Shown here piece after piece: positions 40,404 to 53,700 of a stretch of 64,000 nt of DNA; positions within the stretch are counted from its first letter, which is position 1, and every line of letters begins with the position of its first letter. The stretch comes from Strigamia acuminata (taxonomy: Eukaryota; Arthropoda; Chilopoda; Geophilomorpha; Linotaeniidae). The stretch spans positions 13,702,001 to 13,766,000 of the forward strand of contig OX442319.1 in the NCBI GenBank assembly GCA_949358305.1, given 5' to 3'. The translations under genes were made by a program, and so were the position numbers. The notes under the pieces are model-generated. The model had not been told where the DNA came from, searched no databases, and saw nothing but the letters and a program-made list of their open reading frames with translations.

Positions 40404-41224
40404 CTTCCAAAACGCAATTCAAAGCAAATGACAACTAAACTGCAAGATTAAAAATTTGCTCGAATTAATCATACATAAAGTTGAACTTTGCGTTGTCAAC
40501 TCCATTGTATCAGCGACTACTGGGTCAGAAAATGTTTTTTGTATGCAATTTGGATCGGTATCATTCCCTCTTTAACTCAATAATCAATAATTTGGATGAA
40601 TAAAATGTATAAATACATTCTGTTTGATCATTTTTCCACGTGAGTATGTAAACAGTGAAAGATATAGGCGAATCTGATTTTTGTTAACTTACACTTGGGA
40701 GAAGTGAAGTGTGTATGTCTTACCGAGGAGTCTTCGGAATGATCTTGTCAAGCGCAGAGTAGGGGCGGTTTCTTCCAATAAACCAGATTAACATTCGATA
40801 CTATATTGCCTTTCATTCATTTATCGTATCAAAATTCTCGTCAAAATTTAAAAAAATAGATAAGATAAGATAAGTTGTTTGTACTATCCCATCAAGGTTT
40901 GAAGCTTATCTTGTTGTAACTCTGAACTTTACTCTAAGCTGGATGCCGCAATGGGACTTATCAATATTGAACTAATAAACTTTAAATTACTAAATTGAGG
41001 AGAATATTCAATAATAACAACTGAATTTCTCAAAACAAATACGAAATTAATTTCTTCAAAGGCTAGAATAAATTGATGGATAATTATTACATAAACATTA
41101 AATAACAAAATATTATAAATGTTTAATGCTTTTATACAATGACTAGTTTGAACTTAATAATAATGTTAATTAAATAAATTAATGGCGACGGCGTTGACTT
41201 CTCTTCGTCGGCGAGAAACACAAA

Positions 41225-41584
41225 ATGACAGCGACGGCGATGATCTTCTTTCTTCAATCAACGTCGGTCCGAAATAAGTCGGTTTCTGCCTTTAAAATCG
41301 ACCAGAATACTGTCCGGAAATTTTATATAAATTTTACTCACAAACCACACGATGACTCGGGATCAGACTCGGCTCGATGGCACGATCAGCATCCGTACAC
41401 TACACGGTGGCGACGATTTCGCTCTTCCTGGCTTGACAAGCTCAAGCACCGGCTGTCATCCCACTGCTATTTGTTGCTTAGCAGCAAGAGGCTTTCACAG
41501 CTGGTGAAAGGAGTCCAAGAAGTAGTTGGAATACTCACAAATTGTTATACAGAGAATTCAGTAGGCGCATTCAATAACTTATAA
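41225..41584 (+). CDS. Unrecognised 119-aa open frame
   Basis: The frame begins MTATAMIFFLQSTSVRNK and has a basic, Trp/Arg-rich middle (TRWRRFRSSWLDKLKHRLS). I see no known domain, no signal peptide and no splice signals that link it to a neighbour. It overlaps at its end a sequence resembling a MITE terminus. It may be chance. Confidence 0.2.
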   Translation: MTATAMIFFLQSTSVRNKSVSAFKIDQNTVRKFYINFTHKPHDDSGSDSARWHDQHPYTTRWRRFRSSWLDKLKHRLSSHCYLLLSSKRLSQLVKGVQEVVGILTNCYTENSVGAFNNL

Positions 41585-41660
41585 ACGGTCGTTTAAACCT
41601 GTTTGCACGAACTTTTAAACGAGATTCTCGTTTAAAAGCTCGTTTAAACGGGCTGAAAAT
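41562..41660. repeat. MITE-like terminus and near-palindrome
   Basis: TAGGCGCATTCAATAACT at 41562 resembles the end of the MITE at 301, and CTTTTAAACGAGATTCTCG...AAAAG at 41612-41638 is a near-perfect palindrome. No matching second end was found, so this may be a truncated or solo terminus. Confidence 0.4.
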
Positions 41661-43972
41661 AAACGACCCAAGGAGGTGAGAAGGAGATTCCTGCAAAACT
41701 TCCAGTACAATGCTTGTCTTCCCGGAAGTCATGTCATTCCCTCTCAATCCGCCTTTTTCCAAACAATAACATGCCGCGTGCCGCCTACAAAAAATAATGT
41801 ATAACTTTGAAAAATATTAATTTCAAATCTGACAGATTTCTGAGAGGAAAAACTATAGGAGCAGTTATGTTTAACCTAACCAACCAATTGGCCAGATTCA
41901 ACAACGTAGAAACAGAAAGATGTGGGTGTGAAATTTAGATAATAAAATGGAATAAATGCATTTATTCAAATTTATATTTTATATTTTAAATGTCAAATGT
42001 CAAATGTTTACATAAAATAGGAATGAAAAGGTTCCATGAATGTTAGTCAGTTGCAAACACACCGTTTAGAAAGTAGTGTACAAAATAAATATCATGTTTG
42101 AAATTGAAGCAAATGTTAGAAAAATGTTGATTTTGTATTAGCATGTGAATACAAATCAATGACGTTTCCTAAATAATAAACATTGACATTTCTCCTATTC
42201 TCCAAGCTGAAGGCAGCAAACACGCTTTCCGTGAAGCGTGAGAAATTTATTTACTTTGGCTGCAATCTTATTCAAGCAAATCTTATTTAAACAAACTCAA
42301 TTGAAAGCGTTTTCTGTGTTGACATAAACGTAATGTTTAATATTCCTACATTCTGTGAATATGGGTCCTGACCCTGAGAACATGTTTACTAATAAGAGAA
42401 TAAATCTCACTTCCTGTTTAACTTGCAAAGGTAACACATGTGTCCAGTTTTGTCTCCAACCACAACTTGATGCAAATAACCCCATCCAAGCATAAGCTCA
42501 ACAACATATGAAATCTCATTTAAGCTGTCTAAAATAATCAACGGAGAAAACAGTTTTATTCGGGTAAGTTGTCTTTATTTGACTATTTACTCCTCGGGAG
42601 TAATATATTAGAACAGGAAACCACTATTATTCGGCACTTGCATCATTGTTATGACCCTTTAGGTTCTGTATTGTTAGTATTTGATGTTTGGCAAGTGTCG
42701 TAATTTTGAGAATAGGTTTAGTACGTGTCTAGCTTACGAGATAATATAATTGGCCAAAATATCCACTGCCCAAATAGCACGAAGACCGCAAAGACCGAAA
42801 GAGATGTCTCGAAGATCAATTTGTGCAATATTTATTGTTGTCCACCTGTCCTGTATTTCTGGATTATTATTACATAGTTGTAATAGTAGTGATTGATCAG
42901 ACATCACACTGCTTTTTGGTGCATTGCCGTCACAACTATTTTTGCCACAAACTATCAATACATGAAGGAATAAAATGTATATTCTGAATTGTCAATATTG
43001 TCTCTTATTTAAGAGTAAAACAGGTCCAAACTCAAATTTAAATAAATCGTACCTCATGTTTGAATACTTTTTGCCAGGGGTTGTATTGTCGGGCCGCTTT
43101 TATGTGGGCCACCCGGTATTAATAAGGATTGAATGCACTTAATTGTTTTCTAGTACATTTAGAACGTGTGATTGTTGCAACATTTCTAACTTGTTGTTTT
43201 GATCTAAATTATAGGTATTGATTAATCCCTCACCAGTCGTTTATCAAATATACCCTGCATTTACAAATCCTATGCAATTAAACAACGAAGTTCACAAAGC
43301 AATAATTAATTTGCAAAAGGTAAGGATTAAACCTTAAATAAACTACCAGGGTTGGAACCACTACACTATAGAAATAGAAACCTAGGCTACTCCTCTCTAC
43401 CAATGAGTAATTTATTTTCGCTACTACTAAAGCTTGTAACGATGTCAATTTAGCATTCCTCCTGTTGAAGTGCAGCACAAAGTGTAACCCGACAAGAAAG
43501 AATGCTTACCGGTAACTAAAGCTTTGTATAAAGCAGCACTTGAAGTAATAAACAATTAGTTTTAATTGCATTAGTTGCGACATCTACTTTCTTCAATGCA
43601 GGTTCCAACCCTGTATACAACAAGATTCTCCTCATGATAGTGTTTTACCTAAGTAACATGCATTGTTTAGTGTTTACATTTTAAACCCAAATGGTATAAA
43701 ATTTGCCACTGAACTGGAGTTACAATACAAAGAAATGGATTATAAAAGTTATAAATGACATTCTAAACAATTACATTCTAACTTATTTTAGTATCACTTC
43801 ATCAACACAAAAAGAAGTCCGTGTGACAATAACTTAAAAGATTGCATGAAATCATGTTTCTTGAAACTATTAAAATGCAGGTACTGTAAAATAAACTAAT
43901 TATACAAAAACAAGATGATGTTATTACTAGGGCAATAATAATAATACGAAACTGTATTTCATGCCAAGGTTT
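41661..43972. other. Mostly non-coding; one possible DEG/ENaC exon
   Basis: AT-rich sequence has no clear gene. At about 43215-43317 a plus-strand stretch between an AG and a GTAAGG donor encodes LINPSPVVYQIYPAFTNP and a further 15 or so residues. It is on the same strand as, and 1.6 kb upstream of, the DEG/ENaC exons, so it could be an upstream exon of that gene. A minus-strand open frame at 42734-42958 looks protein-like but is not recognised. Confidence 0.3.
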
Positions 43973-44137
43973 CAGGGCTGGACTGGACACAAATTTAGTA
44001 CCGGGAAATCTGGAAGGGTCGGGCCACAGGGTCAGGTTACGGTGGGCCAAGGACGAGCCACGGTAAGCCCGCCACGGGCCACTGGGTCACAGGCCACCGG
44101 GAAACTCCCGGTAGCCCGCTGGGCCAGTCCAGCACTG
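43973..44137. mobile_element. hAT MITE, 165 bp
   Basis: Ends CAGGGCTGGACTGG and CCAGTCCAGCACTG are inverted copies, and the element is flanked by the 8-bp direct repeat CAAGGTTT (43965-43972 and 44138-44145). The CAG...CTG ends and 8-bp duplication are typical of hAT. The inside is GC-rich (repeated GGGCCAC/CGGG). Confidence 0.88.
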
Positions 44138-44145
44138 CAAGGTTT

Positions 44146-44917
44146 CCTATCCTTTTAGCCCCTCATGATAAAATTTCTACTCGCATACAAGTAGAAATTA
44201 TCAGTGTGCTAAAAGGAGTTTGAAAAAAAGGTATTTCAAGAAGGAGATACTCTGTAGATACTGCATCTCCAAAACTATGTGGATCAAACTTGTGCAAAAT
44301 ACTCGCCTTCAAGAACTCTACGAGTAGCTGCTGGTTCTTTTCCTGGATCATGGCCATGAGGGTTTTGCCAAGATATGCCAAAGTGAATGTGACTCATGGT
44401 CAACGGCATAATCGGGTGGTCGTAGGCGGAGAGTAAGTGGCACCACCTAAGACGACTTCCAGAACAAATGCGGCATGTTGGGCATGAGGACAGTTCCCAG
44501 GGATCGCGACTCGGTGCGACATTGCATCCAAGAAAGACCGTACTACTCGTCTTGCCTTGTGGAATACTGTAGCAGAAAAGGTTGCGTCCGAGGCAAACCC
44601 CAAACGTGGGGCCGAGCAATTATTTTGCGCCCTAAAAATTCCTTTAAAAAAAAGACCTTTCTCTATTTGAGCCCACGGCTTAAAGGGCGTATGCCTAACG
44701 CCTAACCTAAAGCTTAGCCTCATCCAAAGAGGAATATAGATGAGATTTTAGAGTTTGACTTCCTCAGTTTGGTGTCCCCTTTATTTGGACGCTAGCTCCC
44801 TCCCCTTTAGCCGGAACTGTACTGCACACAGCGGGTGCATAAGATGATAACCCATATTTTAAAAATTGTTCTTTGATATTGATAAAATTAATTCCGAAAA
44901 TGAAAGCAACAGATAAG
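44146..44917. other. Intergenic, unrecognised repeat-like sequence
   Basis: Several overlapping open frames occur on both strands (44284-44723) in moderately GC-rich sequence, without a recognisable domain or intron signals. It resembles dispersed repeat material more than a gene. Confidence 0.3.
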
Positions 44918-47900
44918 AATGTCGAGTGGATCAATTTTGTACTAGCTTTCCATTTTATGAAGCGCGGCTTCTTCCAAAATGCAATCAGATTGAAAAAGCA
45001 AAGCAGTACAAAGCAATAACGAATGCAGTTTTGACCAAAAATTTGGTTATGGATTGCAACTGTACCAATTTATGTGATGTGACACAAGCAAGCAGAATGA
45101 TTGATGAACTTCCCGAGAGAGAAAATATCCTAGAATTGTACGTTGCGAATAATTATGTTCGAACATTGCAAGAATATTTTTCAGACGATATCATCTTTCT
45201 TTTGTGTGACATTGGAGGAAACATCGGTCTCTACTTTGGCTTGTCTTGTTTAACGATTATTGACATTTTTGTCCACTGTTGCAAATTGCCTTTTGTTAAG
45301 TGCAACAAAAGAAGAAAATCAGATGCCGGGCTGTTAGAAAAAATTCAAATGATACTTGAGACAAGAAAGAAGAAAACACAGAAGCAATCACGACTAACCG
45401 GTTTGAAAAAACTAAAATTCATCATATCCTTATTTCTGCATTTTGTTTCAGTTTATTACATTTGCGATTTCTTTGTTTCCTACTTTGAATATCCAACATA
45501 CACGTCTGTCAGTCTCATTTCAGACAAAATAATTCATTTTCCACTCGTTATTACATGTGATGAAAGTATACAGATATTAAATGCTAAAGTAAAGTTAGCT
45601 AAAAAACTAAAGGCTGATTGCAATCGTTACCAACTCGTGGATTTACTCCATCAATCATCAAAATTTGCAAAGAGACCACTGCAATTATGGAACGCCTCAT
45701 CTACTGTTACTCACTATGTTAAACAGGGAAAAATGCAGTTCACGGTAACCCAGTTAACACTCAATTGTTTTGAATTTGCATAAATTATTCTTTTTTCAAA
45801 ACTTCAGCTCAATAAATTTTATGCCAATGTATCAATTGTGTCGACAGAATTTGGAATATGCACAGTTTTCAAGAAAGGTACAAACATTTTATGGGTTTGT
45901 GGGTGTTGATTGGGATTGAGATATCTAGGGAAAGTCATGACTTAGGATGGCAGATCCAAACCATGTGTAGATCCTTTTAATTAATACTTAAATATTCAGT
46001 AATTAAAATTAGTCTCGCACCAGACAGCCTGAGTATGGTAGACACATTCAGTTAACAATCCACAGCGGGCAACATTGTGATGTACACCCCGACCGAGCGA
46101 TGACGGGTGTATCACGGAAACATTATTCTTCCGAATGTCCAAAACATTAGTTTCTCAAAACATTAACAAAGTTTAATAATTAAGAAAGCAACAATATATA
46201 CAATAAGTGTAAGATAAAAATAGCTTAAAAATAAAGCCTACTATTCTTCACACAATAGTTACTGTTCAGTTGTTTCACAGGATCCTCTTTTGTAGTGATG
46301 ATTTGTAGTGATGATTTCTTCTGGATGATTTCCATTTCATAACATCCTTGGCACAATGCACTAACACGAAAACACTTAGGCCTAGGGCTCAGCACCCTGA
46401 TGCCTGGCTCTCAGCAACTTCAGCATACAACTATCCTGGATGTCGCAGGCTTGCTTCTCTTTTTGGATGGTTATTGAAAACCAACAAGTTATTTTGTTCA
46501 TATCCATTGTCCATTGTTCATGATTCAGCATGAATCAATACCAGTGTCTCTTGACAATCAGTTCTAATATCACACCTTATAATATAATAACATAATAATA
46601 ATATAATCTTAAAAACAACACATTGAACTTATATCAATCAAAGGATATTAATTATTAAAGTAGATGCTTAGACTCCTGCATCACAACATGTTAACAGACT
46701 TTCACATAACGCACTGGGTCAACGCAAAATTATGAGTCGACTATGTGAGACAAGTGCATTAAAGAAACGAGCCAAATAATACCAGAAGCACCCACAAAAC
46801 AGCGAAATATTTTGTGGTACACTCCCTCAACCCATGCAATTTTTGTGAAAGATTCAACTCACACGAGCACAAGACAACTATCTTGTCAGTGCCGCCAAAA
46901 CACCAGAGATTTTGAAATTGGTGGCGTTTAAAAATCTGCAAAATTGTGAGAGGAAACATTATAGATTTTGCTTCGGTCCAGCTTGCATGGTGGGATGGCA
47001 TTTTCAATGCCCTATCACTTGTCAGATTTATGTGGAAAAATGGGTGTTCTCCATTTTCAATACTATTTATTACAGATGCATGTTTGAGATCAGAACGATT
47101 GTAACGATCCATTACGTCACAAACATGCAACTCAAAAAAAATTTCTTGTTTTTAAATGTTTTCAGATGATGCACAATTTAAACCAGGTGGAAATATGTTA
47201 ATATTTGAGTTTGAAGGCACTAACAATCTGTGCAACCAAAATCAACCAGTGAGATATTTTGGATATTCAGATAAATATTATTCAGATAAAATATCAGATA
47301 ACTACGTGTTATTCATCTATTTTTTATGCAATCTAGAATTTCATTCTGCCACAAAACCAATATTTTCATCCGAAACACATTTTTTACATCCCCAGCCAAT
47401 ATTACACTATAGTTGGAGTTTCTCGTCAAACAGTAAATTCTGAACAACAAAACGTCTATTGTTTGTACAGTAATAGGTTTCTATTTATTAGCTCATTCGA
47501 CTAAATACCCCAAAAAGTCCTTGCAAACCAAACAAAGAAGTGTCAGAATGTGAGCAAAAATGTTACACTTCAAAGCTGAAACCACTACTCACTTGCAGGT
47601 TTGAAATTCATGAAATTCACTTTAATGTTTAATCGGTGTGGTCCGGACCAAGGTCAGGTTGTAGCAGTATTGCATCTCGTTCACCAAATTGTAAATGCTT
47701 AAATTCACGTTCATGACCATGTGAACATGTTTGCATTCACGTTCACTCTAATTTTTTCCAAAGTGAACTATGTTTTTTCTTTTAAATTAACATGTTTGTT
47801 ACATCTTTGTGGATTGCAGATGACGAAAACAACTGTTTTTGATGACGTTTTAAACGTTTTGATGATGAAAATGACATGAAAACGTTTAAAACGTCAACAA

Positions 47901-48511
47901 AACGTCATGAAAACGTTTGAACGTGAACATGTGAAGTGAATTAAGTTCATATTTTCTGTTCACATTTCAAAGTGAACGAAAAAAATATATCAAGCTTTTA
48001 TTTTGAGGTTTAATGCTCATACATTGTTTTATTTTGGGCGCCCCAAAAGGAGTCACAAATTTAAAGTTAAGCTTCTGATACTTGATCTTTTGCGTTTGAA
48101 CCAGCGGATTATCACTGTCCGTGCCATATTTTTTGGCAGTATTAAAGAGATAATGTTATTGAGTAATTTCCCAGATTACCATTCATGGTTGAAAGAAAGT
48201 TACCGCTTTGCATGACACGAGAAACAGCTGCAGCAACAAACAAAATGTACTTGGAAACTCAGTTCAGGACAAATCCCCAGAAAGACTGTTCTTGCTCCGC
48301 ACTCTGCCAAGAAAACATATTCAATCCTGCAGTAATACAGATCTTGAAAGCGGAAATAACAAGAATGAGGTACAATTTTGAGGAAGACATCCGAGAAGTG
48401 ATTGAAGAAAAAATATTGCTTTCGGTTACAAAATTATTTTGTAAAATTGGATCAATTTTTGGTATCCTGACTGGGCTGTCAATATTTTCTGTTGTTGAAT
48501 ATTTCATTTGA
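44918..48511 (+). CDS. DEG/ENaC channel exons with two fused channel units
   Basis: DEG/ENaC proteins are plasma-membrane trimeric sodium channels whose subunits have TM1, a Cys-rich ectodomain and TM2, with both ends cytosolic. The exon 44918-45744 encodes the end of one unit (LLPKC, CNCTNLC, TM2 CDIGGNIGLYFGLSCLTII with GLS) and then, with no stop, a basic linker of about 45 residues and the start of a second unit (TM1 FIISLFLHFVSVYYICDFF, then HFPLVITCDE). Further exons in phase are 45808-45877 (TEFGICTVFKK) and 47166-47248 (FKPGGNMLIFEFEG); the last, 48175-48511, carries KLPLC, CSCSALC, TM2 with GLS and a stop. At least one middle exon of unit 2 and the 5' part of unit 1 are not located. 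An ATG in the linker could start unit 2 alone. Orthology to a given pickpocket gene is unknown. Confidence 0.75.
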
Positions 48512-48749
48512 TTAAAATGTACAGGCAAACACCTAATATTTAAACAATAAGGGTCAATGCACAATCAAATCAGATTCCCGCTTACCAAAAACGTTGGGAA
48601 AAGATATAATTTTTATATATGAATTTGTAATTTGAAATCTAAATACCAGATCAATAGGATTTTTATGACACTGAAATGAATACTTCAAATATGTGGATTG
48701 AAATGAACATTATCAGGTAACTTGTTATTGATATCTATTTCGCATATTT

Positions 48750-48935
48750 GTGACAGTTGCACTATTGGTAGTGTTTAGGCACAAAATCTTGCTGGTCTAT
48801 TATACCAATTACTTATCATCACATTTTTTTCACACACACCTTGAGTCTGCAGCTACAACTGTCAACGTGCCAGATTCCATCAATCATTATTTTCACACAT
48901 GTGTATTGAAATTTGAAAATTCTTCGCATGGATAA
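48750..48935 (+). pseudogene. Possible degenerate DEG/ENaC TM1 segment
   Basis: The open frame reads LLVVFRHKILLVYYTNYLSS, then about 20 residues and INHYFHTCVLKF. Its layout loosely follows TM1 plus the HFPLVITC block of the upstream channel unit, on the same strand and 240 bp after the channel stop. The similarity is weak and could be chance. Confidence 0.25.
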
Positions 48936-49134
48936 CAAGTTTTTATTGAAAATATGAGTCATTTGTGCGTTTTTTGTGCATAGCATTTTAAAATTTTAAA
49001 ATTTAAAATTTTCAGTTAACAATATTAGTAGATATTACCTTATTTGATTCTTACATAATTCATAAATAACTTCTTTTGTGCTTCATACCGTAATCCAATT
49101 CAAGAAATTTTATTTCGCTCTTTTCATAAAAATG

Positions 49135-49235
49135 TTTTATCTTTTCATAAAAATATTTTTTCTTTTCATAAAAATATTTTTTCTCTTGTCATAAAAATAT
49201 TTTCTCTCCTTTCATAAAAATGTTTTCTCAATATT
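49135..49235. repeat. Short tandem repeat (TTTTCATAAAAATATTTTTTC)
   Basis: Five copies of a unit of about 21 bp are present. There is no gene nearby. Confidence 0.8.
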
Positions 49236-49499
49236 GTAAAAATGTTATTTGACCGAGTCGAAGATAATTCTGTTGTGAAATATAAATTTTGAATGAATAA
49301 TCATCATTTGTTTGAGTTTAGCCAACAAGTATCGGCTCGGCTCACTGAGTTGTGGTTGCTGGCCCTGGCTTGTTCATTTTTCAAAATGTTGCTAAATTCA
49401 AACTTTGAGTCTAAATGTCCTCAAGCTTGTGAGCTTAACTCAACTGCAGCTTTATGATGAGTGCCTTAGGACTTGCAATATATTATTCTAAAATGTATA

Positions 49500-49790
49500 T
49501 ATTTATTTATTATTATTATTCTATCTATTGTCTTTATGTATAATTCTAACTATTGTGTTTGTGTGTAATTCTATTTATCGTATTTATGTGTAATTCTAAT
49601 TTTCGTATTTATCTGTAATTCTATTTATCATATTTATGAGTAATTCTATTTATCGTATTTACAATATGTGTAATTTTATTTATCTATTTATTGTGTTTAT
49701 GTATAATTCAATTTATCGTGTTTATGTATAATTCAATTTATAGTGTTTATGTATAATTCTATTTATCGTGTTTGTTAATATTAATATTAA
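49500..49790. repeat. About 24-bp AT-rich tandem repeat
   Basis: Units of TATTTATCGTATTTATGTGT plus AATTC, with variants, are repeated about ten times between the channel exons and the Ty3 relic. Confidence 0.85.
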
Positions 49791-49799
49791 TTGGTGTTT

Positions 49800-50548
49800 A
49801 CTTTTTTCAATTATCGTTGCCATACGAGTAGTTATTTCTATCCAGTCTGATGAGGAAAGCTAAGGTAAACACCTCTGCTACTCTCTGTTGAAACTGGCGT
49901 TTAAAAGGGACGCGAATTGGGGGTATCGGAGGTGGCGCCATGTTTGGCCACCAGAGGGTGGGGAATATGATTTGCATATCCTGTGTTTTAAATAAATCAT
50001 TCACTGTTCAAATGTAACTTTGGCGCACGCGTGCATCTCTTTACAATCTACATCCATCGATTTACTTCCTTCACCATTAGACTTCTAAAGCTATTTTAAT
50101 CGACTTCCCATCGTACTTGGAGTTGTTGGAAACAACACCCACAAACTCGTGTGGTTTAAGGAAAAAATTCGAGCTATCACCCTGGCAGAGACAACCCAGT
50201 AGGCTTATTGACCAGGGATTTAAAAACAAGAACGCTACTAGCACATAATTGTTGGTAGAAGGGTCTAGTACAAAAATGTCGATAACGGTAGAGCGCTACG
50301 TGAGATTTGTTGCGAAAACGAGGATTTCAGCATCGATGACACAGGAGGAGGTGATCCGAGAGACGAGGGAGGATGGGGAGCTGCGAATGTTACGAGGGGC
50401 GTTGGGACGGACTGGAGGTGAGGAGGAGAAGACTTGGAAGGGAAATCAACTGAAGCTATACGTTAAGGTGGATCATCTCGTCGCCGTTTTGGGAGTAAAA
50501 ACAGAATTGGGTGCAATATTAAAATATGAAAGTTATCCGCACTCGTAA
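49800..50548 (+). mobile_element. Decayed Ty3/gypsy fragment
   Basis: The open frame at 50270-50480 contains VERYVRFVAKTRISASMTQE and RETREDGELRMLRGAL, a block typical of the stretch between RNase H and integrase in Ty3/gypsy pol. The preceding 450 bp may be an LTR remnant, since it is AT-rich without frames and ends in TTGTTGGTAGAAGGG, which resembles a primer site. No other pol domain remains. It is unrelated in sequence to elements 1 and 2 as far as I can see. Confidence 0.5.
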
Positions 50549-50791
50549 CTAGTAAAACGCTTTTATTGAAAGTGTGATTCATTTGTGCTATATCCAAAAA
50601 TGTAAAAGAAGTTTGTGCGTGACATTTGAAGCTGCTTTTTCAGTAGTAAGCCTGCCACAAGAAATTCTTTTTTTGTTCATTCGTTTGTTCGGCATCCGAA
50701 ATTGCCCACATTTCTTTCGAATCACCAGTAGATGAATTCAAATAAGTTTGAGTATTTGTTTACTTGGATCCCCAACCACACTAAGTTGCCT

Positions 50792-53700
50792 CTAAAGTTC
50801 TGCGGAGTTGTCTGTTTCTTCCGTTTCCGTTTCCCTGATGTTGTTATTTAAAAATGGTTCCGTAAAGTTCACATCGACCGACTGAAATTAAAGAAAAAAT
50901 GTTCAATTAACAGTCGTAACATTGTTTTCGACTATTACACTACCATCTCTTTGACGATTTGGTGTCCATTTGGCAACGTTCCATTCATTTCCCGCTTGCT
51001 CGCCGGACTCCGACTGGACAACTCCATGTCGTTATGACCGCGAATTGTTTCGTCGAGAGTTGCAAGTAGCTGCCGACGTTGTTGGCGTTGCTTCCAATTA
51101 CAATAAACCATGGACACTAGCAGCACAATAATTACACTTCCTAAAACAGCCCCGATTGCCATGTACAATGTCTCTCTATTTGATTGCTGAGTTGTAACCA
51201 CTGGTGGAAATTGTTCCAGCCGAGTTTCCTGCATGCCCGACGTCTGTTCTTCAGATTCTAAGAAAATAAAACACATTTATTTTTCAGAAAATAATAATTT
51301 GAAATACGTAATACAACATACTTGGTGTCTTCTGAATAGAAATGTTGCTGAAATCACTCGTTCCTGCTTCGTTGAAGCACTGCATTTTGATTTCGTACGT
51401 CGTGTCCGGTAGCAGAAACGATATAATATGGGATCGGCTATTCGATCCCATCACCGTTGTTTTCGTGTAATACGCTGCAGTTGTTGTGGCACGGTAATAC
51501 ACAAAGAATCCTTCAACTGGCACGTAATCAACGAGCATGTACTACAAAGCCAAACAAGGAAATATACTTGTATTATAATCCAACCGCAAACCCATAGTTT
51601 CTAAAGTGAGGGAGACTGCTGTCTTGCATTGAATGAGAGCTGTTGCTCTCATTCAAAACCGTCATTTTTGTCGGCAAATAAAATTTATGTTTTTTGTTTC
51701 CTAAATTTGTTATGTAACGAATGAAGTGTGAACGTAAAGAACGTTAAATATGCAAGGAAGACTGTATTTTTGTGAAAATACGAAATTCTTGGTGGAAACA
51801 CAAGGGAGCGGGTAAAATTTAAAAGCTTGCTTTTACTTGAAAAAGCGGCTAAAAACTCGCCCGCTTGAGGAAACACAAGCTTGCGTTTTTATTCAAAGCT
51901 TTCTTTTGAAGCGAGCTTGTACTCACTCGCTCCGATCAAACTGAGTTTGATTTACCAGCTTCAAGCTTGCTGGTGTTTTGGTCATGTGACTTTGACAGCC
52001 AATCAGAATCGTGAGGAAAGTCTTGGAGGAGATTTTGGCGGGAATTTCTGCTTGAGTTTGCTAGTTAAGCTGGTAAGACAAAAGCGGGTCAAGTGAGCTT
52101 GTAAATGACTCCCTCTTTAAACGTGTACTAGCAACACCTTTAATCGACGTATTAAACACGGTATTAAACACTAGGCCTTTGCGATTATTTTTCCAAGTGA
52201 ATATGAATGTGCTATGGTAGTCATTACCTGCCAATGCAGCAATATTGCAGACGGACTAACGGCTTCCAAGCGAATAATATTTGGTCCGACCGTCGGTTTT
52301 CTCATTTTTGGATCTTTGTGCAGCACAAATTTGACCGACACCGGTCCCTGGTTATTGTCATTATTCGAATACACAGCGGCAATTCTAAAGCGGTATGCGT
52401 GTCCGGTTTTCAAATTGGGAACTTCGAAGGAATTGATGTGAGGCGCTATTTCGTCGTCTATCGTCATCCAGCGGGGTTTGTTTTTCGACACATCTTTATA
52501 TTGAACCTTGAAAAACTGGATTGCCAAGCCGTTGTTTTCCGGCACTTCCCATCGAACCATCACAGACTCATCCGATAGTTTAGTAACTTGGGGACTCGTT
52601 GGTGGAACCATTAATGCTGAGTTTAGAAAATTATGTCAAAGTATATTTTAAAAAAGTACGCTTGATTTAAGTTTACTTTCGCCATTTGTGGCTTGGTTGG
52701 GCTTCTTGTTGTACTTCTTGTGGTGGATGCGTTTTTTGTGTTGATGTTGTTCGTCGATTAAATTTCCCGCATCGTCCGTTGGTTCGGTGACATTCTTCGA
52801 AAGGTGTGGTTTGGGTGTGGGTTCACTTTTGTCCTTCAGTTGTGGTAAAATGCGTAAACGAGCAGTGGAATACTGCGCTCCCAATGGGTTAGTAGCAAAG
52901 CACTGATAAAATCCGGCTGAGGATATTGATGTACTACGTAGAACCAGCCGATTATCTGAACAAATCGATACAATTTATGATTTAACTAATTTTTCAGTCT
53001 AAAATTGGTTGATCAACTAATTTTTCAGTCTAAAATTTGTTGATCAACTAATTTTTCAGTCTAAAATTAGATGATAAACTAATTTTTCAGTCTAAACTTA
53101 GATGATAAACTAATTTTTCAGTCTAAAATTGGATGATAAACTAATTTTAAAGTCTAAAATTGGTTGATCAACTAATTTTTCAGTCTAAAATTACCTTTAA
53201 CAACAACACCTTCAATACTGGAATCAACATCACTTCCATCATGAAGCCAAGTTATGACCGGACTCGGCACACCTGTCGCATTGCAATCAAAAACCACTTC
53301 ACTTCCTTCGTTGACGCTCAAATCACCAAGCGGTGCTATAATTTTCACTGGATCTAAAAGAAAAATGACTTAATGAACCAAACATCTTCAAATATAGTAG
53401 GCCTTTTTGTGAGTCATAATAAACAACTTAGAATTTAAAAAAAATTTAACACAATTTAATAAAATTAAATAAAACAATATACACAATTTTTACAACACAC
53501 AAAGCTTCAGACGTCGCACTTATGAATAAAAACAATATGAACATTCGTAGGTCGCGCGTGTGAATACTTAAACAACTTCTTGTCGCCCGTATGCATAACC
53601 GCAACATCGTGCGTACGAATATCGCATGTACTATAGAGGCCCTTTTATAACCAAGTTAAAGTTGTACATTTTACAACTTTTCTAATAAACAAATCTTTTA

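Larger units (their letters stand above)
38395..40990. repeat. Tandem duplication unit B (methyltransferase)
   Basis: This is the diverged second copy of 35740-37678. It is longer because of an enlarged intron-1 MITE and an expanded intron-1 minisatellite, and it lacks the LINE end found in unit A. Confidence 0.75.

Noticed and set aside
53160-53357. Plus-strand open frame of 65 codons
   Set aside because: Antisense of a co-receptor Ig exon plus part of the adjoining 31-bp array.
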